Of a stretch of 60,000 nt of DNA, positions 44,418-56,850 are shown in pieces. Numbering within the stretch: the first letter of the stretch is position 1; each line of letters starts with the position of its first letter. The position numbers and the translations under genes are program-made. The notes under the pieces are model-generated. The model did no database searches. It worked only from the letters and a program-made list of their open reading frames with translations, and was not told the origin of the DNA. The stretch is from positions 117,850,087-117,910,086 of the forward strand of contig CM043947.1 of the NCBI GenBank assembly GCA_014529385.2, in the 5' to 3' direction. This DNA comes from Adiantum capillus-veneris (lineage: Eukaryota; Streptophyta; Polypodiopsida; Polypodiales; Pteridaceae).

Positions 44418-44472
44418 GTCCACATAGCACTAGTGAGTTCCCTACGTTTAGAGTAAAATTTAATGGAACTTG

Positions 44473-46447
44473 CAACGCATGTGGTAGGTATGGTCACCAA
44501 GCTAAGGATTGTTTAATGATCAAACATATGATGGCAAATAGACCACCTGTAGCCTGGACGGATGCACCCCGAGCTCCTGTATTGATGCCTGCTCCACCTG
44601 TTGAGCAACTACCGCAACACATGGTCCCTAGATCTCAAAATGTTGTACAAGCTACACCGCTACCACCTCCTGTGCTAGGACCGCAGCCCCCGCATCCAAG
44701 AGTCGCCCCTATGAACCAAGTGGGTTGCGAGCCATCTAATCCTTATGGAGATGGCTGTGAGGAGGAAATAGACACTAGTATTGCCTACGGACTTGATACA
44801 TTGGAAGAGTGTCCTATATACTACATGGAAGATTGTTGGGGGCAAGTCAAGCCGGTTTATCAAGCTGCTGCTCTCGCATCCAGAGGTCAAAATATCAACA
44901 CCCATGCTAGGAGGCCACCTCTTCAATGCTACGAGTGTGGTGGACCACATCGGGCAGCGGAGTGCCCTATTAGGCTGCAAAAGAATGCTGCACAGATGCA
45001 AATGAATCAAGGGAGCACGTCTGCAATGCCAATACTCACATGTAATCATTGTGGCTTAGATCACTTGATTTCCCAATGCCCCTGTAACCCAAATGAGCCT
45101 AAAATCACACCCCTAAATTTGGTCGAAATTGCTAGTGTGACATCGCCAATACCACCCGTCGCACCGGCTTATGCGATTACACGGTCCATGCTTCAAGGGC
45201 CAGGCCATATCCTCGAAGAGAGAGATACCGCGTCAGTTATCCAAGCAAAGAAAAAGAAGACACGAAGGAAGAGGTCACAGAATACGGGAAATTCAAAGCC
45301 AAGTTCCAAAACAAACATAGGAATAGGAGATGACCCCGTGTATATGAATGACCTCGAGGATGATTCAGATTCAATCGAGACAATGGAGACTAGAACCAAT
45401 ACCACAAAGGGAAAGACCGACAAAGAAAACCGTAACATGGAACCAAATGAAAATCGAATAAGAGAAAACCATAAAGAGCCTCTGAAAACACCACAAGTGT
45501 TTCGAAATCCAATCCAAGACCCCCAAGATAAACCACAGGGGCAAAAAGGGAAGAATCGTAAAAAGAAGATTGGGACGTACCCAAACCCAGTAGACGAGAT
45601 TGAGCAGGTGAAACATCTAAGAGGTTTAGTGGAGGAGACTCAAAGGAAACTAGAACCAGAACCCATGCATGTCAGAATTCATGACACAGTGTTTCCCACC
45701 CAAGTTCATCCACCCCACATGAACCATAGACCGTTAGCCATATCTAGTATCATCCAAGAAGGGAGTGAGGACGGGACATCAGAAAGTGAGCATACACCTT
45801 TCTTGTTGGAAAGGATGTTTAACGAAGGAATACCTAATCCCATTGAGGAATATGAGATTCCATCCTCACCAGTTACTAGTCAAGGACCTACACCCTGCAA
45901 AATGCCAATGAATGTTGCCAAACTAGTGGACTTCATGTCTTCCGAGGTCCGAACCACGATCATAGCAAATCTGTATGGAGATCCTGAGTTATTCCTTGCA
46001 CTTCGATCATTCCTTAACGGAGAGCTACAAATGGGATTACCGCAGTTTGCGCAACCAAGTAGGCCTGACTCGATTATGATTGATGAGAAAAATCATGTGC
46101 AATCACTTGACTTAGATGGACATGAGCCTGTGATCGAGGTACCCATTAACGAATTAGGGCAGTATTTTGACAGCGACGAGTCTAATGCGACCCTACCCAT
46201 CACTACCAAGGGATTAACTATAAAGGGAATTCTTGATGGTGGTGCGGGAGTTGGCATCGTTACAAAAGATTGTTGGGAATCCATGGGAAAACCCCGCCTT
46301 AGTGTTACTAACATTGTGGTAAAGATGGCAAATGGTACCATAGCCAAACCTATGGGGATGCTCAAGGATATTAAGATCAAAGTTCTAGGACACAAGGTAC
46401 GACATACGTTCATTGTAATGGATTTCTCTAAACACCTTATGAAATGA
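44473..46447 (+). pseudogene. Zinc knuckles and first protease domain of the Athila-like element
   Basis: CNACGRYGHQAKDC (44473-44514) is a CX2CX4HX4C knuckle in the frame that opens the 643-residue ORF (44516-46447). Two shorter knuckle-like motifs follow, CYECGGPHRAAEC and CNHCGLDHLISQC, each CX2CX3HX4C. A long charged linker precedes the protease-like segment at about 46200-46440 (IKGILDGGAGVGIV). It has DGG where retropepsins have DTG or DSG. The ILG motif lies in the next frame at 46444, so a 1-base shift cuts this domain. Confidence 0.75.
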
Positions 46448-48186
46448 TTTTAGGACGACCATTCATGAGGGAAGCACAAATGGTTCATGATTGGTCTAAA
46501 AATCATGTCTATTTGCAATTCCAAGACTCTGTCCTTAGAGTGGATTTGGTGACTGGTAAGGTACACCCCTTAGGGAGTAAAACCATTATTGATCATGGCT
46601 CTGACACCACAGTTCACTCGGCCCCACTACAATATTGTTACAATTGTAAGAAGGATACAGACATTGGCCAACATTCTCCTTACATGGATGTGTTACCGGG
46701 TATGACGGAATCAGACAACGTAGACTGGGTACACCTAGCTGCAACCATAGATACCTGGGGAAATAGAGGAACCACTTGGGTCACACCAGAGGGGGAAGAG
46801 GTACCACAAATTGCACCTCTGAACATGATAAGTGCCATACATGCATCTTCTAAGGGCAAGGCAATTGTAGACCAATCTGACAGTCACACCGATAGCTCAA
46901 TAGAAGACTTTGACCAGCACGACTCAGACACGGAATCCCAGAGTGAAACCGATTCTGAATCTCATGAATTAGAGAGTGGAGCAAGTTCAGAGTCAAAACA
47001 TTCGGAAGGACCGAGCACATCAACCAATGATAGCTCCTCCGAGAGTGAAGAGGACACCAACGAGGACTCCTTTAGTGAGCCAGATCTAAATGCAAATCAG
47101 AAGCAGTCCTCAAATAAGAAAAAGAAAAACTTTAAGAGGCATCGATATCGAGCCAATGTACGTGCTAGGATAAAAAAGAAGAGATCCTCAGCAGAATGGA
47201 TCAGTTATATAGGAGCATGTGATGCTCATCGTAAATTGGTAGACGATTGGGGTGAATATCTCCAAAATGTTATGTGGTGTAGACCACGACCCCATGACAT
47301 AGCCCAATTAGAGATCATAGACAAGCCAAAGTTGAGCCGCACTACAAGGAGGCGTCAAAACCAAGAGTTAGCTCGACAACACAAGAAAGCAGAACTGGAA
47401 GCACAGACCAAAGCACAACCAGAATCCACAGACTTGCATCCTGCACCAAAACATTTCAAATCTTACACCATAGGGGAAGCAAAGGTTGTGTACACAAAAG
47501 CCCAAAGAATACCTATCGATGGGAATAATGGAATCTATGATGGTCCGGCAATAGTTAAAGAAATAGAATTAGCCGACCCCGGTGAAGAATCAAAACCTAT
47601 TTTTATTGCCCAAGACCTCACAGAAGTTGAAGAGGCGGTCCTCAAAGAGCTTCTCAAGGAATTCAAGGACATATTCGCTTGGACATACCATGATATGAAA
47701 GGTGTTCCACCTTCTGTGGTCCAACATACAATCCCTATGATTAGCACTGCGAAGCCCGTACAACAAAGACCCTACCCGATGAATCTTAAGTACGCAAAGA
47801 TCATTCAAGAAGAACTAGAAAAGCTTATCAAATGTGGGTTCATATATCCTATTGAACACTCTGAATGGGTGTCTCCAATAGTTATCGTGCCAAAAAAGAA
47901 TGGGAAACTCAGGGTGTGCGTGGACCTCAAAAAAGTTAATGCAGCTACTAGAAGAGACCATTACCCCCTACCATATTCCGAACATGTACTCGAAAGAGTT
48001 GCAGGCAAGGAAGCTTATAGCTTTGTAGATAGGTACTCAGGCTACAACCAAATCACGATAGCGCTAGAGGACCAAGCTAAAACTGCCTTCATCACAGAAT
48101 TTGGCGTGTTTTCATTTCGTGTGATGGCTTTTTGGCTTAACAAATGCCCCTGCTACATTCCAACGATTAATAAACACTGCTTTTAA
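46444..48186 (+). pseudogene. Protease end, linker and RT N-terminal half of the Athila-like pol
   Basis: A 580-residue frame that opens with MILGRPFMREAQ (protease ILG motif). A long acidic, serine-rich linker follows (about residues 135-230). RT begins at about residue 410 with FAWTYHDMKGVPPSVVQHTI, VSPIVIVPKKNGKLRVCVDL and YSFVDRYSGYNQI. The expected MPFGLTNAP box appears as MAFWLNKCPC, followed by a stop, so a frameshift lies at about 48125-48140. Confidence 0.8.
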
Positions 48187-48193
48187 AGAATAT

Positions 48194-48511
48194 TTGAGAG
48201 AGTTTTGTGAAGCTTTCTTAGACGACCTTTGTGTTTACTCTTCTTGGAAAGAACATCTATCATGTTTGCGGAAGGTGTTTGAAAAGTGTAGGTTATATCG
48301 TATCTCATTGAACCCGTTCAAATGCCAATTTTGGGTCAAGCATGGAGTTATTTTAGGGCATATAGTATCTAAGAATGGTATCTCAACCGATGAGAGCAAA
48401 ATTAAAGTGATTCTAGAGTTACCCCCACCAACCAATTACAAGGGAGTTCAAAGGTTCATGGGACACGTGGGTTATTATCGACGGTTTATTTTATTTTTCG
48501 TCGTCAATTGA
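48194..48511 (+). pseudogene. RT C-terminal half of the Athila-like pol
   Basis: The frame contains the catalytic FLDDLCVYS box, FKCQFWVKHGVILGHIVS and FMGHVGYYRRFI. After YRRFI the sequence jumps to late RNase H, so the RT connection and early RNase H are deleted. Confidence 0.85.
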
Positions 48512-49425
48512 ACGATGCTGAAAGAAACTACACCACTACACAGCGAGAAGGTTTAGCAATGGTTTATGCAGTAAAGAAATTTCGCTACTACCTTCTGGCA
48601 AACAAGTTTGTATTTTCTGTGGATCATCAAGCGTTGCTGTATCTGGTAAACAAGCCATGCTCCACAGGAAGAATCACACGATGGTTGTTAATTCTTCTGG
48701 AGTTTGATTTCACGATTGTAGTGAGACCCGGTAAAAGGCACGTCATGGCTGATCATTTGTCTCGCATACCAAATGGTGAAGCCCCTACAGGAGTTGATGA
48801 TGAATTACCCGATACTTCCCTATTCATAGTTGAGACTATGCTTGAATGGAGTGAGAACATTGTTAAGTTTTTAGTTAACGGTTTTCCACCCAAGGAACTT
48901 CGTAAGGATATTGCTCGAAGGCTAGTCAAAGAATGTGAACCCTATTGTTTGATTGCCGAAACTCTGTATAGACTAGGCAAGGACGATATTTTTAGGCGTT
49001 GTGCCCACGAGGATGAATATTTGTATATCTTGCAAGAAGCACATATGGGCATAGCAGGAGGACATTTTTCAGGAGACCTGACTGCTAGAAAGGTGCTGCA
49101 ATTAGGCTATTGGTGGCCAACTTTATTTAAGGATGCATCACTTTTTACAAAAGGGTGTAATGAGTGCCAACGTTACAAGACCACACAGCGCAAAGACAGA
49201 ATGCCCTTACCTCCTATTAAAGTAACCCAACCTTTTGAAAAATGGGGCTTAGACTTTGTAGGTCCAATTAGTCCCGCAGCTTGCAACACTCAATCTCGAT
49301 ATATTCTAGTTGCTACAGACTATGTAACAAAGTGGGCTGAAGCTAAGGCTTCACAAAAAGCTGACGCGAGGACAACAGGTAAGTTTCTTTTTGAGAACTA
49401 TCACAAGATTTGGTTGCCCTTTTGA
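48508..49425 (+). pseudogene. RNase H (partial) and integrase N-terminal half of the Athila-like pol
   Basis: The frame starts within RNase H (NDAERNYTTTQREGLAMVYA, SVDHQALLYLV, MADHLSRI). It continues to the integrase zinc finger (HMGIAGGH and CNECQ) and the first core acidic residue (WGLDFVGPIS). It shifts frame at about 49400, where the next ORF continues the core. Confidence 0.85.
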
Positions 49426-51322
49426 AATTGTTAGTGATAATGGTACCCATTTTATAAATGAGGTAATAAGAGAGCTTACCACGACCTTTATGATATCCCA
49501 CCATAAGTCTACACCTTATTACCCGCAAGCTAATGGACAAGCCGAGAGCACCAACAAGACTCTAATCTCTATTTTAACCAAGACGGTAGAAGCTCATCGC
49601 ACTGATTGGGATTTGAAGTTGACATATGCTCTATGGGCTTATCGTACTGCTTATAAAGTGGCTATTAATTGTACGCCATTCAAAATGGTATACGGCCAAG
49701 AAGCGGTTATGCCTTGGGAGTTTGTCATTCCTAGTCTTAGGGTAGCTTCGCAAGAAGGATGGAATGGTAACCCCTTAACCGAGCGTTTGTATATCTTAGA
49801 AAAACTAGACGAAGAGAGACAATTGGCTGTGCAAAATGCTCTTGTGGAAAAGGATAGGAGAAAGAAGTGGTTTGATCGCCATGTGAAGGACAAGGACATC
49901 AAAGTTGGTGATAAAGTCCTTATGTATGGAGTATGTAAAGAGAAGAAAAAGTTGAAATATGCTGGTAAAGGACCATCTAGAGTATGTAAAATTACCCCAC
50001 AAGGTACCCTTCGTGTGGAAACTCTTGATGGAGTTGAAACCATTGGATTCCTCAATGGGAGTAAATTCAAAAGATATTATGATCCTTTAAGCCAAGAAGA
50101 ACTACGGGCCATTCATCAAAAGAAGGCCGCCAAAGCACAAACCGAGTTAAACAAGATACAAGCTCAAGCTGAGGCTGAGGAGCGACAACAACGTATAAGA
50201 CAAAAAAGAGAGGCTAACCTTGGAGTCACAAATGCATTCCACGTGGAAATCGAAGAGGATTGGTTGGACTCTGACACACCTCTACGATACCCTATTGAGT
50301 TAAATAGTGCCTATGGAAAAGTGCTATATAACGCCTTATTGGACACGGGTACTAAATATAATCTGCTATCCTATGGGGTGTGGTGTCAGTTAGGGAAGCC
50401 ACCTCTATCTGAGAGTATTATCCAAGTCAAGGGTGTCAACAAGAAAAAAACTACGGTTTTTGGAATCTGGCACACTTCTGTCAGTTATGACAATGGAATT
50501 GTAGCTCAAGACTTTTTGGTCATACCTACTGGAACTATGGAGGGTAATATAAACCTAGGACGCACGTGGATGATAGCCACCAAATGCACTATTGATTGGG
50601 GGACTGGGGGTGTCACAACGCAAAAACCAACTCTTATCCCTACCACTGAAGCCATAGTCCCTGAGATATTGCCTAAGGAAATAAAACACAAGACATTGCA
50701 TGTCCAGGAGGTTGAACCATACGTCCCCATAGCCCAACTCTCTAGATCTTCAACTGATGTAGTTGAAAGAAAGCTTGAGACACACAAGAACCATCCTAAT
50801 ATAACAAAGAAAGCATACAAGTGGGTCCCTAAAGCTTCTTTAGTAACCATGGCTGATGCTAAAAAACGGAAGCCTCATAAGAAACGTCCCACTCGCTCCA
50901 AGAAATGTAAGAAAACGTGGTGCTGGATTCCTAAACGACTATTAAAAGCCCAAGGATACTATGATGGAAATGAGCAAATTTGGGTACCTAAACGTAAGAT
51001 GTGTCCTTTCCTATCGACAAAAAACCCATATGAGTCAAACAGTGTAACGCTAAAGCCAATGGCAGACCGTGGGAAGGGAAAGATCACAGAATGCTACACA
51101 CCTAGTCCAGAGCTAGTTTGGGCTCCAAGGCAAACCCAATTTATTCCACCTAGCTCAGGAAGGGGGGAGCTCCATGAAGCTTCTAGCTCCTCATGTAATA
51201 CATCCATAGAGGTAAAAGCTTCTACACAACCTCCATCTATAGTAATGGACCTCAATGAAGCTACAAAAGAATCCACACCTCCAAGTGTTCAAGAATCACC
51301 TGATAAACCACTTCAAGTTTGA
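49391..51322 (+). pseudogene. Integrase C-terminal half with an extra downstream protease-like domain
   Basis: A 643-residue frame. The first part has the second and third integrase acidic blocks (VSDNGTHFINE, NGQAESTNKTL) and GYSS-like C-terminal sequence to about 50080. After a coiled, charged linker, residues about 310-400 read like a second retropepsin: YNALLDTGTKYNLLS with a canonical DTG at 50342-50350, and INLGRTWM as the ILG-type motif. The rest is basic (KKRKPHKKRPTRSKKCKK) and Pro/Ser-rich. Athila elements often carry an extra ORF after integrase, but a second protease fold there is unexpected. Confidence 0.7.
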
Positions 51323-51670
51323 TCCTGGGAGAGTACCTTACCACCCTTGCAACTTGACAAGGCACCTAGGGTAATACAAAACTACTGGCAAAAATCCTCA
51401 CCTATTACCAACTGGAACAATTGGTTTCAAAGGGTGACAAGCTCATTTCAAACGGTATGATCTACCCAAGGAAGGGGGGAGTGTTTGTGGACATCCATCA
51501 TTCACTTGCTTCCCTCTCAACCTTTCTCCCTGACCTCTTAATCTCCGATCTTAGGGAATGTATATATAAAGCCTTATACTCACAAAAACAAGATAAAAAA
51601 GTAAAAGAGCAAGAGCCATCACACAAATCATAAAAACAAATTATGCACAAGAACACGACCCTTGTAATAT

Positions 51671-52129
51671 TTGCACTCTAACCATCATCTATTTGCGTGT
51701 ACAGATATGGCTAGTACGCTAGAGTCATCCACTCCTGCCTTGGGTGAGAGGTACCCTCGTTACTTTTCACAAATATTTCACATGGTCTTTCCAGTGCTTG
51801 CATGTGAATGGGATTTGATAGGTACACTAGCATGTGAGAGGAATTTTGAGGAGTTAGAATGGCTGATACGTCTCTTGACCACGTCTGATCCATACTTAGT
51901 AGAGAGCGTTTCTCCCATTGCACAAGCCTACCCTTTTGACCAAGATGACTATAGGCGTCTAGTGACCTTCTTAGTAAACATGGGCACCTATGATGAAGAA
52001 GAAAATTTACATGACTACACGGATGGCACATATGGTCTCATGGATGATGACTTTGTTTATCTCGACGACGAGGATAGGGGTTTAGCCTTAGGGTTTCCCC
52101 CCAACCTCTACAATATCCTATTCCCTTGA
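51671..52129 (+). CDS. Unknown 152-residue ORF in the 3' region of the Athila-like element
   Basis: An ORF near the 3' end of the internal region, with RYPRYFSQIFHMVFPVLACE and an acidic end (DDDFVYLDDEDRG). It has no signal peptide or clear membrane segment and matches no domain I recognise. It may begin at MASTLESS (51707). Coding is uncertain. Confidence 0.4.
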   Translation: MHSNHHLFACTDMASTLESSTPALGERYPRYFSQIFHMVFPVLACEWDLIGTLACERNFEELEWLIRLLTTSDPYLVESVSPIAQAYPFDQDDYRRLVTFLVNMGTYDEEENLHDYTDGTYGLMDDDFVYLDDEDRGLALGFPPNLYNILFP

Positions 52130-53485
52130 CTCTTTAGGGGGAGTGCAAATAATTAGGTTAGGATTCCTTATGTTTTTTGTTGTGTTCAATAAGTGTTGGT
52201 ACCTTTTCCCACTAATGTGCCTCCTGGAGGTATTCCTTTTGTTTCCTAGTGTGTACAGGAGCGTGTTGCTATTGATAGGATTTGGACCTTCATGGAACCT
52301 TTCTCTCGTTCACACTTCAAATCAAGCGCGACCATCAACACAAACAAGTGTTTTATGTCCATTAGCATTGCCCTTATCTTTTTGCATCCATGTTTGTCTG
52401 CTTTGATTGTGATTGGTAGCATAATATTCAACGCATTTGCTTAGTATCAAACATTTAATTCAATGTAATGTTTTGCCATAATCACTTGTCTAGGTTTAAA
52501 AATCAAGCAGTTCGACTAAGCTAGTTTGACCAAGCTATGTATTAGAAATCTTCTCTTAATACCATGGGGAATGCCTTCCTAATAAGCAATGGTTACTTAG
52601 GTTCTTAATCCGATTTAAGCAGCATTGTGTGAAATGTACTAGGGCTTTCTAGTGGGCTTAACCCTATTGACCTTTAGCTTAAGTATTATAAAGGGAGTTT
52701 ACTAATGTGATGAGCCTGGGGAGGGTAACAATGTTATATGACCCCCCAAAGTTACAAAATTAAAATGCTGAAAATGAACAAACAAAAAATCAAAGTGCCA
52801 CAATGTAAAATTTTAAGCTGGAAGAGAAATCCCTGCTTAAATTGGTACTTCACTAACATGTATCGCCTATGGTACTAGAGCCCTAGAGGTTCCCAGTGTG
52901 GGCGCTTTTCCTTGAAAAGCAAAAAACCCAAGGCATACAAAATAAGCACACACATCAAAATTGAATCAATGTGAAAAGACTTTGGGGGGTCAAAGAAAAG
53001 GTAATCAGTCAGGTGATGATTTCATGAGAAATTCCTTTTATCGTAGCTTAACTACAAGGTCTTCTAGGTATAGCCTCTAGTCAGCCCTCGAACATCAAAT
53101 ACTTGGCTCTCGCGATTAAACAACTTAATTGACCAGAAAAAATTGAGAAGTTACCCATGGTATTAATAGTCGAGCTCTAGTGCCTTTTGACCGTTAAATT
53201 AGCGACCCCGAACTTGTTTAATTTTTTACCTTTACATCTGTTTATGCATTTGATTATATTGCAATTTAATGTTTATTGCTGACAAATTGTCTAAAATTCT
53301 GTTACCAATCAATTTGTCTGTCTATTGCATATGATTTTTAATTGTATATGAGAATGCAATTACTGTGGCAATGTTGTTTGATTTTGCAGTGATTGAAGAA
53401 GACTACGCACATCCATGTCGACTGCTCTCCCATCTCGACGAACGAGCTTCAAGTGGATAGCTTCCGAGGACGGAATCTACATCAC
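52130..53485 (+). other. 3' non-coding region of the Athila-like element
   Basis: No supported coding sequence between the small ORF and the polypurine tract. It is AT-rich with short homopolymer runs. Confidence 0.6.
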
Positions 53486-53494
53486 GAAGGGGGG
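53486..53494 (+). promoter_or_regulatory. Polypurine tract of the Athila-like element
   Basis: GAAGGGGGG lies two bases before the 3' LTR start. Confidence 0.85.
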
Positions 53495-53496
53495 CA

Positions 53497-53779
53497 TGTT
53501 AACCCTCACGGCACACGGACACCCTATGATCTATGAACGTTGTATTATTTAGAGTCAGGTACCGGGCTTGTCAGACCAATAGGAACAGGGTAAGGGTGAT
53601 CGCCGATGACAGGCGCACTCTAACTGGAATATTCAAGGAGTTAGTTGGCTAAGTATGGGCGCCCAAGTGTGAATGGGGTGAGCTCATATAAAAGCCACTA
53701 AACCTAGTTTTTACTCATTCTCTCATTGTGCAATAGAAGCTGCGCTTGCTCCACCTCCACCTTCTCCTTCACCATCTCC

Positions 53780-53832
<53 letters not shown>

Positions 53833-54079
53833 TGTGAGAGAGAGAGTGTGTGAGAGTGTGTGTGTGATCGAGCGTTGCGGCGGCACGACGGTGGCGAGGC
53901 GGTTGAGCACGGCGTAGCGGCGTCTCCCTCTTCTTCGCGGCGCGGGAATCCTTCATTCTCAACTACGCAGGAAGGTGAGTGACACACCATTCTTCCTTGT
54001 GAGCTTGTCTGTTGTATGACTGTGTGCTAGGAGCCTTTGTGGCTCGCACACGGCGCGTAGCAAGTCCCTAGCCGTGACA
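53497..54079 (+). repeat. 3' LTR of the Athila-like element
   Basis: 583 bp, nearly identical to 40794-41362 outside the GT microsatellite (53780-53829). It is followed by the CATAT duplication. Confidence 0.95.
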
Positions 54080-54084
54080 CATAT

Positions 54085-55780
54085 ATATGGTAGTGATGTG
54101 TGTGAACACACTTAGGATAATGGGGGCACTTTTTCCCTCACTGGGAGGTTTTTCCCTTGCGGATCGTATATACGTCCATCACTCTAGGGCTACTTATCTT
54201 TCTATTTTGCACACTAATCAATACAGCCTTGAGCTTCTTCATCTTCTCCAAGTTGTGTGTGCATCCTCTAACCCTAATTCCACCAATTGGTATCAGTGCA
54301 AGTTGTGTCCCCCCAGGCATAGTCGTTAGCATCTCGATCAACCCCGCTCACTTTCTCGGATTTGGGTGAGCTTTGGGAGCATCGACCGGTCGAGTAATAC
54401 TTCATGTATGCTTATAGAGCTTGGCGTCCTTAGAATTTTGATTTAGGCTCAGTTCGACCTCCTTTTCCACTACAAAAAGTATTGTGCAAGCAATTTCATC
54501 CTTTTGTGCAGAATTTTTGATAGTGCAGTTTCTTGTAGAACATGTTTCTTATAGTTCTCTTCGGGTGTGCTACATAGCACATGTTAGTCCTACTTTGTTT
54601 TTCCTCTTTTGGAGCCAGGAGCAGTTTTCACATTAGGTGTAGATACTCGGCGCTCGCCATGGCTGATAACGACATAGATATTTTCTAATGAGGATAAGTT
54701 GGATGGAATAACTACCCAATGTGGGCTTACATGATGATGCATGTTCTTGTGTTAAAGGACGTTTGGAATGTTGTGTAGGGCATTGATATATGGCGGCCTT
54801 TTGAGGATATAGGCTCTATTGAGGATGTTGTAAGTTCTAGTGAGTCTATTGCTACTAGAGTTGTTTGCCTACGGTTGAGCAATCTTGTTGGAATGTAAGA
54901 GATGCATATACTGATCATGCATTGATTGCTTTATCTCTGAAGTGCACTATTACTCCTCACATTTGTTGCACAAAATTAGCAAAATAGGCTTGGGATACTC
55001 TGCTTGGTCTTTATGCAAGGCGCAATGAGGCTAAAAGTGCATTGTTGCATAAGGAGATGGGGTCAAAGAGTCTTCAAGAGGAAGATGACATGAACACTTT
55101 TCTTAGTGGTATCAAGGTATCAATGAGCAACTCACTTTTATAGTAGGCAAAGTTATTTTTGATAGATCACTTGTACATATTGTTCTCGTACGTTGTCCAA
55201 CTCTTACAAGAGATTTGCTAGTACTTGGAGACCAATGACCCAAGGAATCTCTCAAGCTGTCAAGTTTGATACATTATGTAGATTGCTATTACAAGAGACA
55301 TTTTCAAGAAAGAACATGGATAAACAATGTGCAGTTGTACAGGGTTTTGTTGTTGCTGAAAGCAAAGGTGTAATAGCAATGTAGCCACTTCTCATGGTTC
55401 TTCAGTGAGTAGTAAATCACTTATTTCTAGTGCTTTTGTTGGTAGTAACTTGTATGGGACTTCTAGTGAAAAACTTCAAGAAGAAGATGTGTTGCCAATG
55501 TTATTGCGAGGCCAAAGATCACTTGATGAAGCAATGTCCTAAGTTGCAGGCAAAAGATTCTCGATCTACTACTAGTGCAACTATTGTAGAATCTTTTGGA
55601 AATGAAGATTTTGATGCTAATGTAGATGCAAAGTGGGCATTTGGTGCAGAGTGTACTTATGATCCTTTTGTCAATTGGAGCAGCCATAATGTGAAGATTC
55701 CTGCCATCCACTATAATTGGTATCTGAAAGCTTTTGATGGCATGTATTTCACCACCCTTGTCTTTAGACCCTACTAGCCA
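54085..55780 (+). mobile_element. Decayed Ty1/copia 5' end: LTR part, primer site and gag
   Basis: LTR sequence to 54285 is followed by TTGGTATCAGTGC (54287-54299), a one-base variant of the copia primer site. From 54660 broken frames read MADNDIDIF and WAYMMMHVLVLKDVWNVVQG, typical of copia gag. A CCQCYCEAKDHLMKQC zinc knuckle (CX2CX4HX4C) lies at about 55483-55530. Nothing of protease or RT follows, so the element is truncated at about 55780. Confidence 0.7.
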
Positions 55781-56850
55781 TCAGTAGCCTTCCTCTCATC
55801 CTTTTATTCTATACATACCCTCCCACTTATTAGCTCAACATGTCTGTGTGTTTGCTCATGATGACTCTTTGAATCCATACAAAGCACACAATCATTTGGC
55901 TTAGAATTGTTTCGCATGAGAGGGGGAGGGCCATTAGGAGCAAAACCCTGTCGAACCAACAAAGCAAACCTTGTTACTAACGAATGCTTACACATTCGTG
56001 TGCGGCTAACCCCCACTATGTTTGGTGGCCATGCCTCCTGCCCCATCCAATTTTGGTAACTCATGATTCCATTTTAGTGAAGTTTCAAAGCATGATCATA
56101 GTTGACCCCCACACCTATGTGTGAATGCACATCCAACTTGTGTGAAATGCCTCTTAGGTGTGAGATAGATTTGTTGGAGGTGAGCAAGGGAGGGAAGGCC
56201 ACTCCGTAAGAATATGTTCCTTTGTGACTTTCACCGTCTAAACAAAATTAAAGCATCTCACCATACCCCCTTTTGGTTACCAAGGGGATCGTGAGGGGGG
56301 ATCTCACCATTCCATTAATAATAGCCGTCCATAGGACACTTGGGATTTAGCATAGAATGTCAACAAATGGGAATTTTCTTAATCTATTCGTCCAAAACAA
56401 ATGTAGTAACATTGCATAACGATAATAATGCGTAGCCAGTTATTTGTTAAAGCCCCATTGGTCAATGTATGCATGTGCAATATTCTTCCTCGTTCCATCT
56501 AATTATTTGTATGTTTTGATGAATGCATAAAACTATTGAGTTAGACTAGATCATCTTTGTAGTCAGTTTTGATGGCCTACTTTTGTAAGTTTTGAATCTC
56601 GATCATTGGAAGTTGAAATGGTTGGAAAATTTGACCATTGTATTTGGAATGGCTATGGGAATTCCATGTGGGTGTGGATGAGGATTGGTTATCCTCAAAC
56701 ATGATCAGCGCCCATTGCCAAATCCTAAGACCGGCACTGCGCTCTCAAGAATATGGAACAAGATGTGATGAAAATCAATTGGCAGATGAAGGCGGCAGTC
56801 CACTTAGTCGTCAATATATTAATTGAGCTCGCCATCACTAAATCATTAGC
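55781..56850. other. Non-coding interval downstream of the expansin gene
   Basis: No supported gene, repeat end or RNA. Given the expansin orientation, its left part may include that gene's 3' flank. Confidence 0.45.

Larger units (their letters stand above)
40794..54079 (+). mobile_element. Athila-like Ty3/gypsy retrotransposon, 13.3 kb, complete but decayed
   Basis: LTRs at 40794-41362 and 53497-54079 both start TGTTAACCCTCACGGCACAC and end CTAGCCGTGACA. CATAT is duplicated at 40789-40793 and 54080-54084. The primer site is of the tRNA-Asp-like type, the gag is long, RNase H and integrase have Athila-like flanking motifs, and extra coding sequence follows integrase. Frameshifts, a deletion between RT and RNase H, and stops make it defective. 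LTR differences are few outside the GT repeat, so insertion is relatively recent. Confidence 0.93.
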
